In this document: piece by piece, positions 1-11,689 of the stretch | How the letters are laid out: every line of letters starts with the position of its first letter | Position numbering within the stretch: position 1 is the stretch's first letter | NCBI GenBank assembly: GCA_943736015.1 | Contig: OX031061.1 | Span: 56,922,192 to 56,986,191 of the forward strand | DNA: 64,000 bases | Direction: 5' to 3' | DNA from: Tridacna crocea | Lineage: Eukaryota; Mollusca; Bivalvia; Cardiida; Cardiidae | Made by a program: the position numbers and the translations under genes | The notes under the pieces: generated by a model | Databases searched by the model: none | The model's input: only the letters and a program-made list of their open reading frames with translations | What the model was told of the DNA's origin: nothing

Positions 1-151
1 TTACGGTCTCCACGTCCTAGCGAATTAGCTCACACGTAAGCTTGTACATCTTTTATCCGAAATATCATCACATTATATCTACAGCAGCTGTAAGAAAAGA
101 AAATGAAAAACTTGAAATCACATTTGAATCTATATAGATCTAACATGTCTC

Positions 152-306
152 AGAGCTCTGGATAGAGGGTGTGATTTCAAAACCTAAAATATGAATTAGA
201 TCTACTCCCCACTTAACCCTATGTTGTGGGTACTCATTAGAATCGTCTCATCGAGATGATTCTAACGAAAACCCACAACATAGGCTTTTGAGGAGAAACT
301 AGAGCT
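152..306. mobile_element. Palindromic MITE with AGAGCTC ends (copy 1)
   Basis: Begins AGAGCTCTGGATAGAGGG and ends near AGAGCT. The middle is a palindrome reading CCCTATGTTGTGGGTACTC, then GATTCTAACG on the far arm. Three further copies at 30480, 35285 and 42873 have the same layout. The right arm here is more diverged. It carries no coding capacity. The superfamily is unknown because no target duplication is clear. Confidence 0.7.
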
Positions 307-1510
307 GTCACTGAATATGACTAAATACCCCTGACAGCGCTTTGAGGGCTTGGTTTTGTGACTATCATTGATCACAATCTTGGACTAAACATAGTGGATA
401 ACAAACACGAAAATTGGCTGAAAAATGATAAACAAATTTTTGTCCATGAATATCTTGACAAAAGTTGACAACACCGCAAGCTTCCCTGAGCCCGGGTTTT
501 GACATTTTGAAATTTGAAATGACCTGTCTTTGACGATGAAAGATATCTGCCTAAATGCCAGTCTGACGCCTGAAATTATCTTCGAAAACTTCATGTAACC
601 TAGCTTGCGTGCATCGGGCAGAAATATGGGTTGAACACAATCAGTATAAATGCGAAGGACACCCGGATGATAATGAACCTGGCGAGTCATTTAGACAGAG
701 AAATGAAGGTGTTGTTCCTCTTATCTAGTGTAAGTTACTTTTTAAGTTACTTGCTATTTAAACTGACTAAATGATGTCAAATCATGTAGCAATACTTCTC
801 CAGAAACTAATTGTCAAGAAAAAATAGATCGCCAAAAAAGCACGGAAACCCATGACACTACAATGAGCAGCGTGGCGTCTTCCGATCAGTGGGACTTCAA
901 ACTATCTTCTTATCTTTAATAATGAATTTTAAAAGTGAATTTACACAAATTTCTGAATTTCTGAATAAAGCAATAAGTGGAAGCTAAAATTCTGTTCATG
1001 AGTGGACGTCTGCAAATGTTTGAACTAGATCTACTAGGTAAATCTGTATGTCTGATTCTTTTTTAACTCATTTGGAAAACTTAATTGTAACGTATTTCAA
1101 CTGATTAAAGTGCACAATACAAGATCTTTATAAACTTGATAGAAGGTTACATGAAGACTATCATGTTTACAATATTGTCACGGTATTTTAAGCAAAAAGA
1201 CATTCTCAGTTAAATGGAGTCTAAAGCGATTGTACTATCGATAGCTAGTTGCATGTTTGCTCTTCCGATTACAAAACGATAATCGATTGAGATTTTAAAC
1301 CGATTGGCCAACACTTCCGTTTAGCATCAAAAAATGTAAAATCGTTGTGTGACTAAAAATATAATCCATTGGCATCTAAAAAAATTTTTTTTTTTGATTT
1401 GGCTTGGTTAAAAAAAACAAACAAACGGACGACATGGATTATTATCAGACTGAACGTTTTATGCAGTCTGATATTAATTTATGTCGTTCACAAAAGTCCC
1501 TATGTTCCCC
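307..1510. other. No gene seen
   Basis: AT-rich sequence. Only short stop-bounded frames with no recognisable domain are present, and I saw no plausible exon, RNA gene or repeat. Confidence 0.5.
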
Positions 1511-1697
1511 TTAACTCATTACCAGACGACAGAATAAAGCTAACTGAAAAATAGAAATTTGTTCTGGGAAGGGTAGAAAACACTGTGGGAAAAGGAGAAA
1601 ATGCTGGTTACCAGCATTTTCTCCTTTTCCCACAGTGTTTTCAAAAGGCTTCTTTCTTAGTGGCGTCGAAAGTAGGGATTGTGTGGTAATGGGTTAA
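1511..1697 (-). mobile_element. pbA MITE, long arm shortened
   Basis: TTAA at both ends and an intact hairpin of 33-bp arms around one unpaired base. The long arm lacks the segment TTTTAGACTGGTCC to GCATTTG, which accounts for the 187-bp length. Confidence 0.85.
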
Positions 1698-1918
1698 CTC
1701 TTTACCAAACGACAATATTTTAGGCTTGTCCAAATCGAGAGCATTTGCAGACGACAAAATAACAGTGACTGAAAATGTGGAATTTTGTTAAGGGTAGAAA
1801 ACATTGTGGGAAAAGGAGAAAATGCTGGTTACCAGCATTTTCTCCTTTTCCCTCAATGTTTTCAAAAGGCTTCTTTCACAGGGGTGTTAAAAGTCGGGAT
1901 TGTGTAGTACTGGGTTAA
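1694..1918 (-). mobile_element. pbA MITE sharing a TTAA with the previous copy
   Basis: Full length. Its left TTAA is the right TTAA of the copy before it, and its right TTAA is the left TTAA of the longer element at 1915. Confidence 0.85.
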
Positions 1919-2941
1919 AGGTTGACATTTAGATATTATGACGAGAATTTTACAAAAATAAAAAAAAAAATCACCCTTATACTTCCAAAGTCTTTTAATT
2001 TTCATAAAAAAAAGCAGTAGTTGAAAACCATCTGACAACAACAGAAATTAGAGATTTACTACGGCCCAGGTCGACACCGAGGGGAAACACGATCTATTTT
2101 TACATGAGCAACTTGCTCATTTACAAACCGGAATACACAGACGAAGCTTCAAACATAGCGTCCCAAGAAGACATAGACATAGACATATTTTATTCGACAT
2201 AAGCTTGTACAGCTTCTAGTCTATACATATAAATTGTTACAATACATATACAGACAAAAATGACAATGAACTAATTTACAAATGAATTCGTAACATGTTA
2301 CTTGTAGGCTGACATTTGGAAGAGAGTTAGATAAGTGACACTGGTAAAAAGTAATTAATTAAACAAATATTAACAAATCTGGTATAACCATCTACGAATG
2401 AAGACTTGTCCAAATTGAAAGTATTTGCGGGTTGCAGTTCAATTGTGACTCCAACATTTGGAGTCGACAATTAAATATGGTTGAGGAGGAAATTGTTTTC
2501 ATGAGACAAAAAAAAACAAGAAAAAAAAAAACGGATAATAATTATAATTATAATGGAAAAGAGAAGTAAGAGTGAAGGAAAAGTAAAATGCTGGCCGTCA
2601 GCAAATTCTTTCCATTCACAATGTCATACACATTAAAATATTGGAAATTAGCTCTTTTCCACGTTGGAAAGACATTATGGAAAATAGTTACATATTTATT
2701 ATGTTATGGTATTTAAGAGTCATTAGTCAAGTGCCAGTCACTTGGCATTCCCTCAGTGTTTTTTTATTTCTGGTGCGAAATCTTAAGAGGCTACGTAGCC
2801 TTTAAAGGGAACACTCACATTTTTTTTCATTCTTAAATATTGGTGATTTGTATTGTTTTTTTTTTATCAGTTTCAGTGATATATAGGCCCTTACATCTTT
2901 TAATTTGGTGAGATGTGATAAATCTAAATATCCACCTTTAA
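1915..2941 (+). mobile_element. TTAA-flanked element with AGGTGG ends (copy 1, interrupted)
   Basis: Starts TTAA-AGGTTG and ends CCACCT-TTAA. The left part (to about 2160) and right part (from about 2640) match copies at 14573, 34285 and 54796. The intervening 2160-2640 is foreign: it holds a piece starting ACATAGACATATTTTATTCG and a decayed pbA long arm near 2400-2450. No open frame of note, so non-autonomous. Confidence 0.65.
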
Positions 2942-3499
2942 GCCCCGAGAAGGCTCTTATTTCGGTCGCTACAGGTAAATTATGCCTGTACGGTCAACGA
3001 TACAGGATATTAACGGGTATTTTTTTTTTCTTTCACTGCATTTTGAATTTTAGCTGAATTGCAAGGAGTTTTAATTGCATAACTGACGTGAATAAATCCC
3101 TTATTGTATACGTAGAGTCATATTACAGAGTTGTATATATTTTCGTATTTTCCCACGGTTTGAAGAAGCTGGGCTTTAGACTTGTGGGTACCAGTTTACA
3201 GAACTTCAGGACTTTAACACCTCTGAAAGAGATGGCTTTTGAAAACATCGTGGAAAAAGGAGAAAATGCTGGTTATCAAAGAAAACTCATTTCATATGAA
3301 CCACATTAAAACTTTCATCAGCAAAAGCTTTCAGTTCGGACAGGTCTAAAATCTTGTTGTGTGGTATAGGATTAATTCAGGACGCTAATTTGATACAGAT
3401 TGATACAGAGAAGGTAAAGTTCGAAAATTTAACCCTTTAGCTGGTAAATAAATGAAACGAAACTTTTCAGGTGATAGTATATACCCAAAAATTGCTATT
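2942..3499. mobile_element. Mostly unique sequence with a decayed pbA fragment
   Basis: Around 3165-3375 there are decayed pbA pieces (the hairpin left half GAAAACATCGTGGAAAAAGG, then a long-arm end). The rest shows nothing recognisable. Confidence 0.4.
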
Positions 3500-3727
3500 T
3501 TAATCGTTTCCCAAACAAGCCCTTGTTCTTACGTGTCTGCAGTACAAGTCTTTTGAAAACACTGTGCGAAAAGGAGAAATTGCTCGTAACGAGCAATTTC
3601 TCCTTTTCCCACAATGTTTTCTGCCCTTTCGGATAATTTTCTGCCATTGTTATGAAAGTTAAAATTGTCGTCTGCAAACTCTTTCAGTTTCGAAGAGTCT
3701 AAAATTTGTGGCTTGGGAAAGGGTTAA
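3500..3727 (+). mobile_element. pbB MITE
   Basis: TTAA at both ends with apex TTGCTCGTAACGAGCAA. The left terminus reads CGTTTCCCAAACAAGCCC, typical of pbB. Its right TTAA is shared with the hairpin repeat that follows. Confidence 0.85.
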
Positions 3728-3868
3728 CGTTAATTTTGGGGAGAAAACTATCTCCTAATCGGGCAGTGCAGATCAAAGATCAGACTCCACTTTCTGTGCA
3801 GTCTGATCTTGATCTACACTACTCGCAAAAGGTCCTTTATTCGTTCTTGGCAGCTAAGGGTTCATTAG
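3724..3868. repeat. TTAA-flanked AGATCAGACT hairpin repeat (copy 1)
   Basis: Left arm GATCAAAGATCAGACT, right arm CAGTCTGATCTTGATCTAC. The same layout, flanked by TTAA on both sides, occurs at 44740-44879. Degenerate relatives lie near 6640, 51120 and 62870. Confidence 0.6.
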
Positions 3869-4226
3869 TTACTTCACGAGGTGTTTAAGATAATTTTATA
3901 CAAAGCTTTAAGTGGCATATTTTATGCCAGTTGAGATGAGCATGCAAAAATGATAATACGGATACTGATAATGATATAGTGCCTAAAAATAAAGGCAGTA
4001 CACGTATTGTGGCCCTAAATTTTTAATAACCATCGGATGGCGTGGATCAGAATGCATTAATACTCGTAAAAGTGTTCTTTTATAAACCGTGAGTCTATTT
4101 TTGATAGACTATAAGAATGCAAATTTGTATGGACCTATTGGACTTTGTCTATAGAATTTGGTTTTAAATTTAGGAGGCATTTGAATTGCAACATGGTCTT
4201 TTCGGTTTTAGGTTGATTAACGCCGT

Positions 4227-4455
4227 TTAACCCATTACCACACAATCCCTACTTTTGACGCCCCTGAGAAAGAAGCCTTTTGAAAACACTGTTGGAAAAG
4301 GAGAAAATGCTGGTAACCAGCATTTTCTCCTTTTCCAACAGTGTTTTCTACCCTTCCCAGAAAAAAATTCTATTTTTCAGTCACCTTTATTTTGTCGTCT
4401 GCAATTGCTTTCAATTTGGACCAGTCCAAAATTTTCTCGTGTGGTAAAGAGTTAA
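4227..4455 (+). mobile_element. pbA MITE (reference copy)
   Basis: Full length, 229 bp with both TTAA. Order: short arm (ACACAATCCC, then GAGAAAGAAGCC), the hairpin, then the long arm ending in a fragment complementary to GACCAGTCC and GTGTGGTAAAGAG. The CCC start beside TTAA is the signature of piggyBac-superfamily ends. No coding sequence. Confidence 0.9.
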
Positions 4456-4709
4456 GATAAAATTATCTTCATTTCGGAGCTACAGGCTATATACTTATCT
4501 TTGTCAAGTGCTGTAATGGTCAATTGTAAGTGCCAAGTGGTGCCCTCTGATCTTAATATACTCCGTCTGATAGTGAAAGAATCTTGCTAAACAGTTCTTT
4601 TAAATTTGTAGGCATCTGAATTGTTCCTACTGACTAAAATCTAATTTCTATTATTTAATACCTCTGCTTAAACTGTTTTTCAAGCTTGCCGCAGCTGTCG
4701 TGAAGTCAC

Positions 4710-4990
4710 CTAACTCATTACCAAAAGACAATATTTTAGGCTTGTCCAAATCGAAAGCATTTGCAGATTAAATTTAATCTGCAAATTTTAAATTTGTTTC
4801 GTGAAGGGTAGAAAACTTTGTGGGAAAAGGAGAAAATGCTGGTAACAAGCATTTCTCCTTTTCCCACGATGTTTTCTACCCCGCTGGAAACAAATTTCAA
4901 TTTTTGAGTTACGTTTATTAAATGTAGTCTGCAAGTGCTTTCAATCTGGCCGTGACCAGTCTAAAATTTTGTCGTTTGTTAAAGAGTTAA
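4710..4990. mobile_element. pbA-type MITE with a long arm on both sides
   Basis: Both flanks of the hairpin carry a long-arm sequence (TTTTAGGCTTGTCC at the left, the complement of GACCAGTCTAAAATTTTG at the right), so the element is nearly symmetric. The left arm also holds a small palindrome GCAGATTAAATTTAATCTGC. The left target site has decayed to CTAA. TTAAAGAG-type scraps follow to about 5035. Confidence 0.75.
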
Positions 4991-5427
4991 AAAAAGTTAA
5001 AGAGTTAGAAAAAAAGAGTTTGGTAAAGAGTTAAAAAGGAAAAAAAATCAAAATAGGGATTTATGAAATAGTTCTATATTCATACATAATTCTATAATCG
5101 TAACAAAAAAACTTACGCACATCTTAAATCCTGATAAATATTATCCGATATACTCTCTGACTGATTTAAAACTTTTTTTTTAATTTCACAAAATTCATTC
5201 ACCTGTGAAAACCATTCATATTTTGACATGTCACGCATCATTTATACGGCGGGCTAGATGGACCTACCAAAGTTGGAGATGCAGGGAGTGATATGCCTGT
5301 ATGCAGACAGACAGACAGACAGACAGATTGGAAAACTGAACCTTCCCCTCTTTGTTTTTTGGTTGTTTTGTTGGTTGGTCGCCCCTTTTATTTTGTTTGG
5401 TTTGCTAGTTGGTTTGTTTGTTGGTTG

Positions 5428-5684
5428 CTTGCTTGGTTGTTTGGTCTATCGGTTGGTTGGTTGGTTGGTTGGTTGGTTGGTTGGTTGGTCTGTCGGTCGG
5501 TCGGTCGGTTGGCTGGTTGGTTGGTTGGTTGGTATGTCGGCTGGACTGCCGGTTGGTTGGTTGGTTAGATGGATGGATGGATGGTTGATTGGTGGGTTGG
5601 TTGGTTCGTCTGTTGGTTGGTCGGTTGATTGGTTGGTTGGTTGATTGGTTGGATGGACGGATGGATGGATGGTGGGTTGGTTGG
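5428..5684. repeat. TTGG simple repeat
   Basis: Imperfect tetranucleotide array (GGTTGGTTGG with TCGG and ATGG variants). It gives long frames rich in W, L, V and G that are artefacts of the repeat. Confidence 0.95.
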
Positions 5685-5865
5685 TTTTAATATTTTCAGT
5701 TCGATTTCAACATTGTTTTACTCAAGTTGAGTAAGTTTTCTTATCACAGACTGAGACAAACAGGGAGACAGACAGACAGAAATGGTCAGCAATTGAAAGA
5801 GAATAATTGACTCGCACGAATTAAGATAGTATCTTAAAACTGCTGTCTGAATTCCAAACACAACT

Positions 5866-6077
5866 TGACAAAATTTCAGACTTGTCCAAATCGAAAGCAT
5901 TTGCAGACGACATAATAAATGGGACTCAAAAATTGAAACTGACTATAAAAGAGTAGAAAACATTGTAGGAAAAGGAGAAAATGCTGGTTACCAGCATTTT
6001 CTCCTTTTCCCACAATGTTTTCAGAAGGTTTCTTCGTCTGGGTCGTAAAAATCAGGGATTGTTTGGTAAAGGATTAA
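5866..6077 (-). mobile_element. pbA MITE, left end lost
   Basis: Intact hairpin and right TTAA; the first bases of the long arm are missing or diverged. GACA repeats precede it at 5764-5780. Confidence 0.8.
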
Positions 6078-6224
6078 AAGAGCATAAAATTTAAATCAGT
6101 AGAGTGGTATGATTTCTCCGCTGCATTTATTTTGTACCTCGATCAATTAAAGTTAGGTAGAAATATATCTATTTATCTATCTATTGCAAACTCAACCCGT
6201 ACAAATATAGAATTACAATTTTCA

Positions 6225-6590
6225 TCAAAGTAGAGGCCGTGAAGGGCCTGAAATCGCTCTACTGGCAGAGATTTTGCATACAGTATGAATTCATGATGAA
6301 AATAAAAATACAAAGATAAAAACAAGAAATGCTGACTTCATCACGTACAGGAGACATCAAAATTTTCAACTATAAATTGTTATTTTTCCCATACAGTTTG
6401 TTAGATTTTTTTTTTTCAAAATCAATAGGATTAAAGCTATTGATGATATAAACAAACTGTGCAAGTTTCATGGAAATATGACAACAAATGCAGACTTGAT
6501 AAACAAGAAAAAGACTAACGGACGGACGACGGAAACCACGCCATGACATAAGCTCTGTTGGTTTTCAGCCAGTAGAGCTAAAAAACGAAA
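6225..6590. repeat. GAAGGGCCTGAAAT...GCTCTACTGGC interspersed repeat (copy 1)
   Basis: Shares its first 200 bp or so with 28149-28440, including AGGGCCTGAA, GCTCTACTGGCAGAGA and CCCATAC..GTTTGTT. The right part carries GGACGGACGACGG, a phrase I know from interspersed bivalve repeats. Confidence 0.6.
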
Positions 6591-6639
6591 AACCTTTTAT
6601 AGTTGACCAAATTATACAGATTTTTTTTCTTCAGAAAGA

Positions 6640-6770
6640 AAAAAAATCCCACTCGATCGTAGAGTGCACGATTCAAGATCAGGCTGCACACTTTGTGCAA
6701 ACTAATCTTAACCTACGCAAGGATGCAATATGTCGTTATGCATTGTAGGCAAAAGATTAAGGCTTTCCAA
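6640..6770. repeat. Degenerate AGATCAGGCTGCAC hairpin repeat
   Basis: Reads CAAGATCAGGCTGCAC, then a weaker complementary arm; a decayed relative of the hairpin at 3724. Confidence 0.4.
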
Positions 6771-6819
6771 CACAACAAAAAAAAGTTTGCACTGAGAAAT
6801 TAAACGGATTTGCAGACAA

Positions 6820-7190
6820 CAATTCTCTTTACCGAATGACCAAATTTTAGACTAGTTCGAATTTGGAAGCATTTGCAGACGACAAAATTAATGTGACTCA
6901 AAAATTGAAACTTGTTTTTGGAAATGGGAGAAAACATCGTGGGAAAAGGAGAAAATGCTGGTTACCAGCATTTTCTCATTTTCACACGATGTTTTCAGAA
7001 AGGCTTTTTTGACAGGGTCGTAAAAACCAGGGATTTTTTTTATGAAGGGTTAAGACTTCTCTAAACTTTATTATGGGGAAAAGGAGAACATGCTAGCTAC
7101 CAGCATTTTCTCCTGTTACCACAATGTTTTTTAAAAGGTCATGGATCGTTTAAACTCGGGATTATGTCATAAAGAGTACAGCTAATCCGA
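6820..7190 (-). mobile_element. pbA MITE (6820-7053) followed by a hairpin remnant (7066-7182)
   Basis: The first copy keeps the hairpin and the right TTAA at 7050. The second keeps only a mutated hairpin (GCTAGCTACCAGC) and a right-hand short arm. Confidence 0.75.
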
Positions 7191-7865
7191 ATCGATATAT
7201 TTAGCTCCCAATCCACAACCCCGCCCCCTTTTCTCGTGAAATGGCGCCGAAACGCAGTCTGCTTCAATACCTTTAAATGGTAATTTCTATAGATAAACAT
7301 TCTCAAGAGAGTAAATGAAAAGAAAACAGGATAGAAGGGTAGGGTTTTAATTTCACTACTTTTAATGTGGTCGCATCAGTAATTTTACTCTACCCTTTAC
7401 ATCGTCAGATTTTAAATATTATATAAATAGCCTACTTCTTACGTGCCTGCAGCACGCGAAAAAGGGAATTCGGATATCTGCGTTAAGTGTCGTCTCGGAT
7501 CAGCCTGCACAGACTTTGAAGGCTGATCCGATACGACACTTTACGTAAATGACCCTATTCGAGTGTTGTTTGCCATATTATCACGAACCAAATACCCATT
7601 TTTTTCTTCTGTTTTTCACATTGTTTTTAGGCTGTCTCAGCAAGCATACCATTCCCCCCTCCTATAATAACTTGCATTTTGCGCTGAATGCTACGGAAAC
7701 AAAAGAACCAACAAAAAAAATGAAGAACCGGAATAACTTAATAGAACTAGCCGTAGAAAAAAAAACAACTTATGGAAAATGAGTAATACTGCTTTCTTTA
7801 CGGTTTTCATTTGTCGTGATTTAAATCTCTTTCAGTCCGTCAAATGTTTCATTTAGGTTAAGATA
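7191..7865. repeat. Mostly unique; includes hairpin repeat at 7480-7547
   Basis: At 7480-7547 the arms AAGTGTCGTCTCGGATCAGCC and its near-complement (GGCTGATCCGATACGACACTT) form a hairpin of a type common in bivalves. Otherwise nothing recognisable. Confidence 0.5.
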
Positions 7866-8221
7866 TTACCATCCTAACGCTTCTAGTGCATCCTGGAATG
7901 AAATTTATTAGTTGATAGAATAAGGATTTAGACTGATATAGTATTTTGACACATTTCTAACCAACAGAAATTCCTTTGATGTCCATCTTGAAATTATTTG
8001 TAGATATTTTTGTTAGTTTTCAGAAAAGGGAGGTAATTAATGGCTCCCTTTGTAATGAGAATAGAGTGACCCTAGATTTATAAACGATAATTCTAAGAAG
8101 GAAAAATGGAAAAAAAAGTGGCACGGTCAAAGTAGTACAATAATACTCATTTTCAATCATAACAACTTTTTTAGGAAAACATTTTAGTGGAAATAACCGT
8201 TTTCTATCAGAATGCTACTAG
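7866..8221. mobile_element. CTTCTAGTGCA element (copy 1, ends diverged)
   Basis: The body matches 39462-39842 and the two halves at 20507-20575 and 23408-23712: CTTCTAGTGCA near the left, a GGAGGTAATTA block in the middle, AAGTGGCACGGT, and TTTTCTAT near the right. Its own terminal inverted repeats have decayed. Confidence 0.65.
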
Positions 8222-8454
8222 ATCTACCTTAGGATGAAGATTAAATTTAAAAAAAAAATGTGGACGTGATTGATCAAGATTATACAGGCAGGAAGGTGCA
8301 GTCCCATCTTGAATCTGAACGGTGAGAAATTTTCCTGCAAAAAGGAACTTTGGAAAGCCAAAATGTTGGCTGACAATGTTTGTTTATTCTAACTTATTTT
8401 TCATAATAAACTCAAAGAGGTATCTACATATATTTACCATCTGAGAGAAGACAA

Positions 8455-8535
8455 ATGTTGGAAAATATTGAGACAAAAGAAGAAATTGCTCCTATCGAGC
8501 AATTTCTCTTTTTTTTTTTTTGTTTCAATATTTTA
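8455..8535. mobile_element. Decayed pbB hairpin
   Basis: GAAATTGCTCCTATCGAGCAATTTC with outer arms AAAATATTGAGACAAAAGA and its near-complement. TTAA ends are gone. Confidence 0.5.
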
Positions 8536-9793
8536 CATTCAATCAATTTATTAGAACATATTTTACAAGAATGTTTTCGATTTCGTATGCCACAATTTTT
8601 TTTTTATTTCAATCTATTTCGGGAGGTCTCGGTTAAGTCAAGGGGTAAGGAAGTGTGACGCTGTTTTTCGAGATTTTATCTAGCTAATCACGTTAAACAT
8701 CCCCCAAATTATTGCCTTGGTAACAGGTACAGATCTACCCCGAAAATTAAATCTGTATTGAACCCCGCCGTTACCATAGTGATCGGATTAATATTTATAG
8801 AAAACCTGACTGCATGTTTCGATTGAAAAAGCAACAGAACTGAAAGAAGGATAGAGGGAATAGTATGATAAAAAGAGAGAGAAGGAAAGAGTGAGACAAA
8901 GACATTGAACTAAAAAGAAGGAGGGAGAGAGAGACGGATAAATAGAGACAATTATACAGAGGCAGAAATGAACAGACATACAAAGAGCAGTAGACAGATA
9001 GAAAGTCAGACGGAAAGACACAGTGACAACAGGCCCTCAGACAGACAGACAGACAGACAGACGGCCGCTGTTATGCAGAGAAACGACTCTCTCTACAAAA
9101 ATTACCTATGGGAGGGTCATTTCTCTGTATTACACCGGCAAAATTGACAGAACAAGAATTCGACAGGCGGGGTGAATAACAGAGAGACAGAAAGAACGAG
9201 AGTAAGACAAACTTGGAGCATGACAGACAGACAGACGGCAAGACCTGTAAAATGAAAGTACGACAGAAAGAGAGTATTACAGACAGACAGGTAGAACGTG
9301 AATAAGACAGAAAGACAGACAGGATGAATAAATGAATGAATGAATACTATTTCGAATGATAAAGATTTTCGACACTTTTACCTTAAATCCGTATTTATCC
9401 AAAACCAGGAGAGATCTGTGGACGTTTAACAGTTCAGGACTTATCTCTTCTCCATGACCCCTTTCCTCCCTAAACAATATTTTAGCGCGTTCTTATATTG
9501 GACTTGTGACGGAGAAAATATCATAAATTGAATTTTTCTAAAAAAAAAAATATGGAACGGTGAGGAAGCCCATAAAACAGTGTGGCAAAAGTTATGAACC
9601 TTTGTGCCTGTTAATGGCGATTGTCTTCAGTCTTTTTTTATCAATATCAGCTGCGTCTACTATAGATTTCATTGATGCAGAGGGTGCGAATGTGATCAAA
9701 TGTTTCACGGTGGATAATTATCTGCTATCTTTCTGATTCTTCTCTATGTAAATGGTTATGGGTTTTTTTCGGATATTTTTGTGTCTGTTTATG
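8536..9793. repeat. Purine-rich and GACA low-complexity stretch; no gene
   Basis: From about 8870 to 9330 the plus strand is dominated by GAGAGA, GAAAGA and ACAGACAGAC runs (cleanest at 9043-9063). Antisense frames rich in S, L and F are a by-product. 9340-9793 shows nothing. Confidence 0.7.
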
Positions 9794-10035
9794 TCAACCC
9801 TTTACAACGCAATACCGAGTTCTAACGGCCTATGGGAAAGAAGCCTTTTGAAAACATTGCGGGGGGGAAAAAGGAGAAAATGCTGGTAACCAGCATTTTC
9901 TCCTTTTTTCCCCCCACAATGTTTTTTTTTCTTACCGTTTCATAGGCGGAAATTATTGTTTCAGCTACAGTAAGTTTGTGGTTTGCAAATGCTTTCAGTT
10001 TTTTGACGGGTGTACATTTTTGTCATCTTGTAAAT
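9794..10035 (+). mobile_element. pbA MITE, old
   Basis: Hairpin with extra Gs beside the stem (GCGGGGGGG on the left, CCCCCCAC on the right, so the change is mirrored). TTAA sites have been lost. Confidence 0.65.
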
Positions 10036-10587
10036 ATTTAAAGCAAAGTGCGTACGAGCGTGTTTATATTATTTTGTGATGCTCTATGCAAAGGGGAGCT
10101 AAATGTATCTTCTAAAAAGAAATCGACATAGGTCAGCCTACGCAGTCCGCGCAGGTCGACCTGGAACGAAACCTTTCGCTATTAGTCAATTTCCTGTATG
10201 TCCAAGGCCCAGTCTACCTCATGATTAAATCAATTGTTAATAAAAGTGGCTTGAAATGGATCCACAAGTATGTGATGGCTTAAGATGCATTAAGCCCCCT
10301 TTTGCCAGAGCATGGCTCAATTTATTTCGTCGACAGACTGAAGGATGTTGGGGCCCGGGTTATGTGTCAGACAAACATAAGACACGCGGACAGATCATAT
10401 ATTTAGGGGTAATGGGGGTTGCCGGTGGGTAGAAGATAGTGGGTGGGGCAGGTAAGATCGAAAGACGTCGAAGGTGTCAAATGATATGGTAGATGAACGA
10501 ACGGTCTTTGCACCAGTTGAACCAGCTGACAGTATACAAAGCATGACGTTTTGGCTAAATGTTTATTCAAAACAAAAAGATGCAATA
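10036..10587. other. No gene seen; scattered bivalve-type repeat scraps
   Basis: Contains GATGCATTAAGCCCCC at about 10280, the end of a common hairpin repeat, and a degenerate hairpin GTCAGCCTACGCAGTCCGCG at about 10130. No exon recognised. Confidence 0.4.
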
Positions 10588-10808
10588 TTAACCCACAATC
10601 CCTACTTTTGACGCCCCTGAGAAAGAAGCCTTTTGAAAACACTGTAGGTAAAGGAGAAAATGCTGGTAACCAGCATTTTCTCCTTTTCCCACAGTGTTTT
10701 CTACCCTTCCCTGAACAAATTTCAATTTTTCATTCACCTTTATTTTGTCGTCTGCAAGTGCTTTCAATTTGGACCAGTCTAAAATTTTCTCGTGTGGTAA
10801 AGAGTTAA
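10588..10808 (+). mobile_element. pbA MITE
   Basis: TTAA at both ends. The left terminus lacks six bases (ATTACC) compared with the reference copy at 4227; the hairpin has one mismatch pair (GTAGGTAAAGG against CCTTTTCCCAC). Confidence 0.85.
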
Positions 10809-11419
10809 TTAAAATTCTTGTGGTTTTAGTATATAATCTTAGAGTAAGAAAAACATATAAGGTTCATTTATTGCATTGCTCTGCTTCTATTGAATTTCAC
10901 TTTGCAAAATCGTATAGGAAATAAGAAAAAAGAAACATATAATTGCACGAAGTTCTCTTTCAACAATATTTGATACCATGTCATCAATAAAAATATCACT
11001 GACTCCTATCAAATGAATTCTTATTTCCGAAAAAAAGTTTTAATCCGACAACTGAGAAATCATTGTGATAGGTGGCGAAAATAAAATAAGTATTTCTACC
11101 TTTTCCCACAATGTCTCCCAATAACTTCAGCCGCAGAAGAAGAAAGGAATTTCACATCCTCAAAAAATTGAGTCACGCTTTGTGAAAAAAAAGAGGTTGA
11201 ATGCATCTGCGAAAAGTATGCGGATTGCACAGGCTGACCTTGACCGCAAGTGTTCGCTATGGATTAATTTTCTGTTTGTCCAAGGACCAAGTCTGTCTAA
11301 TTATTAAGTGGGTTATTGACAAGCTGTCTCCAATGAATCTATTATTATGAGATGACTTGGGCTAGTATCGTGTATAACGTAGACGCATGAATGTTTTCAA
11401 TGTTTTATACCTTGATCAT
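10809..11419. other. No gene seen
   Basis: AT-rich; a decayed AGGCTGACCTTGACCGC hairpin scrap lies near 11230 and a CCTTTTCCCACAATGT scrap at about 11100. Nothing coding recognised. Confidence 0.4.
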
Positions 11420-11648
11420 TTAACAAAATACCACACAATTCCTACTTTTGACGACCCTGACAAAGAAGCCTGTAGAAAACATTGTGGGAAAAGGAGAAAA
11501 TGCTGGTAACCAGCATTTTCTCCTTTTCCCACTATTTTTTCTACTCTTCACAAAACACATCTCAAATATTCAGTAACTTTCGTTTAGTCGTCTGCAAATG
11601 CTCTCGATTTGGACAAACCTAAAATTTTGTCGTTTGGTAATGAGTTAA
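11420..11648 (+). mobile_element. pbA MITE
   Basis: TTAA at 11420 and 11645; a full set of arms and hairpin, with a mismatch in the outer right stem (CCCACTATTTTTTC). Confidence 0.85.
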
Positions 11649-11689
11649 CAGACGATTTTTTCTTTTCAAACATTTTTCTATTCAAAAAA

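Noticed and set aside
5258-5644. Long overlapping frames rich in W, L, V and G
   Set aside because: They translate the TTGG tetranucleotide repeat and have no other content.
8788-9021. Antisense frames rich in S, L and F
   Set aside because: They translate the purine-rich GAGAGA and GACAGA stretch.
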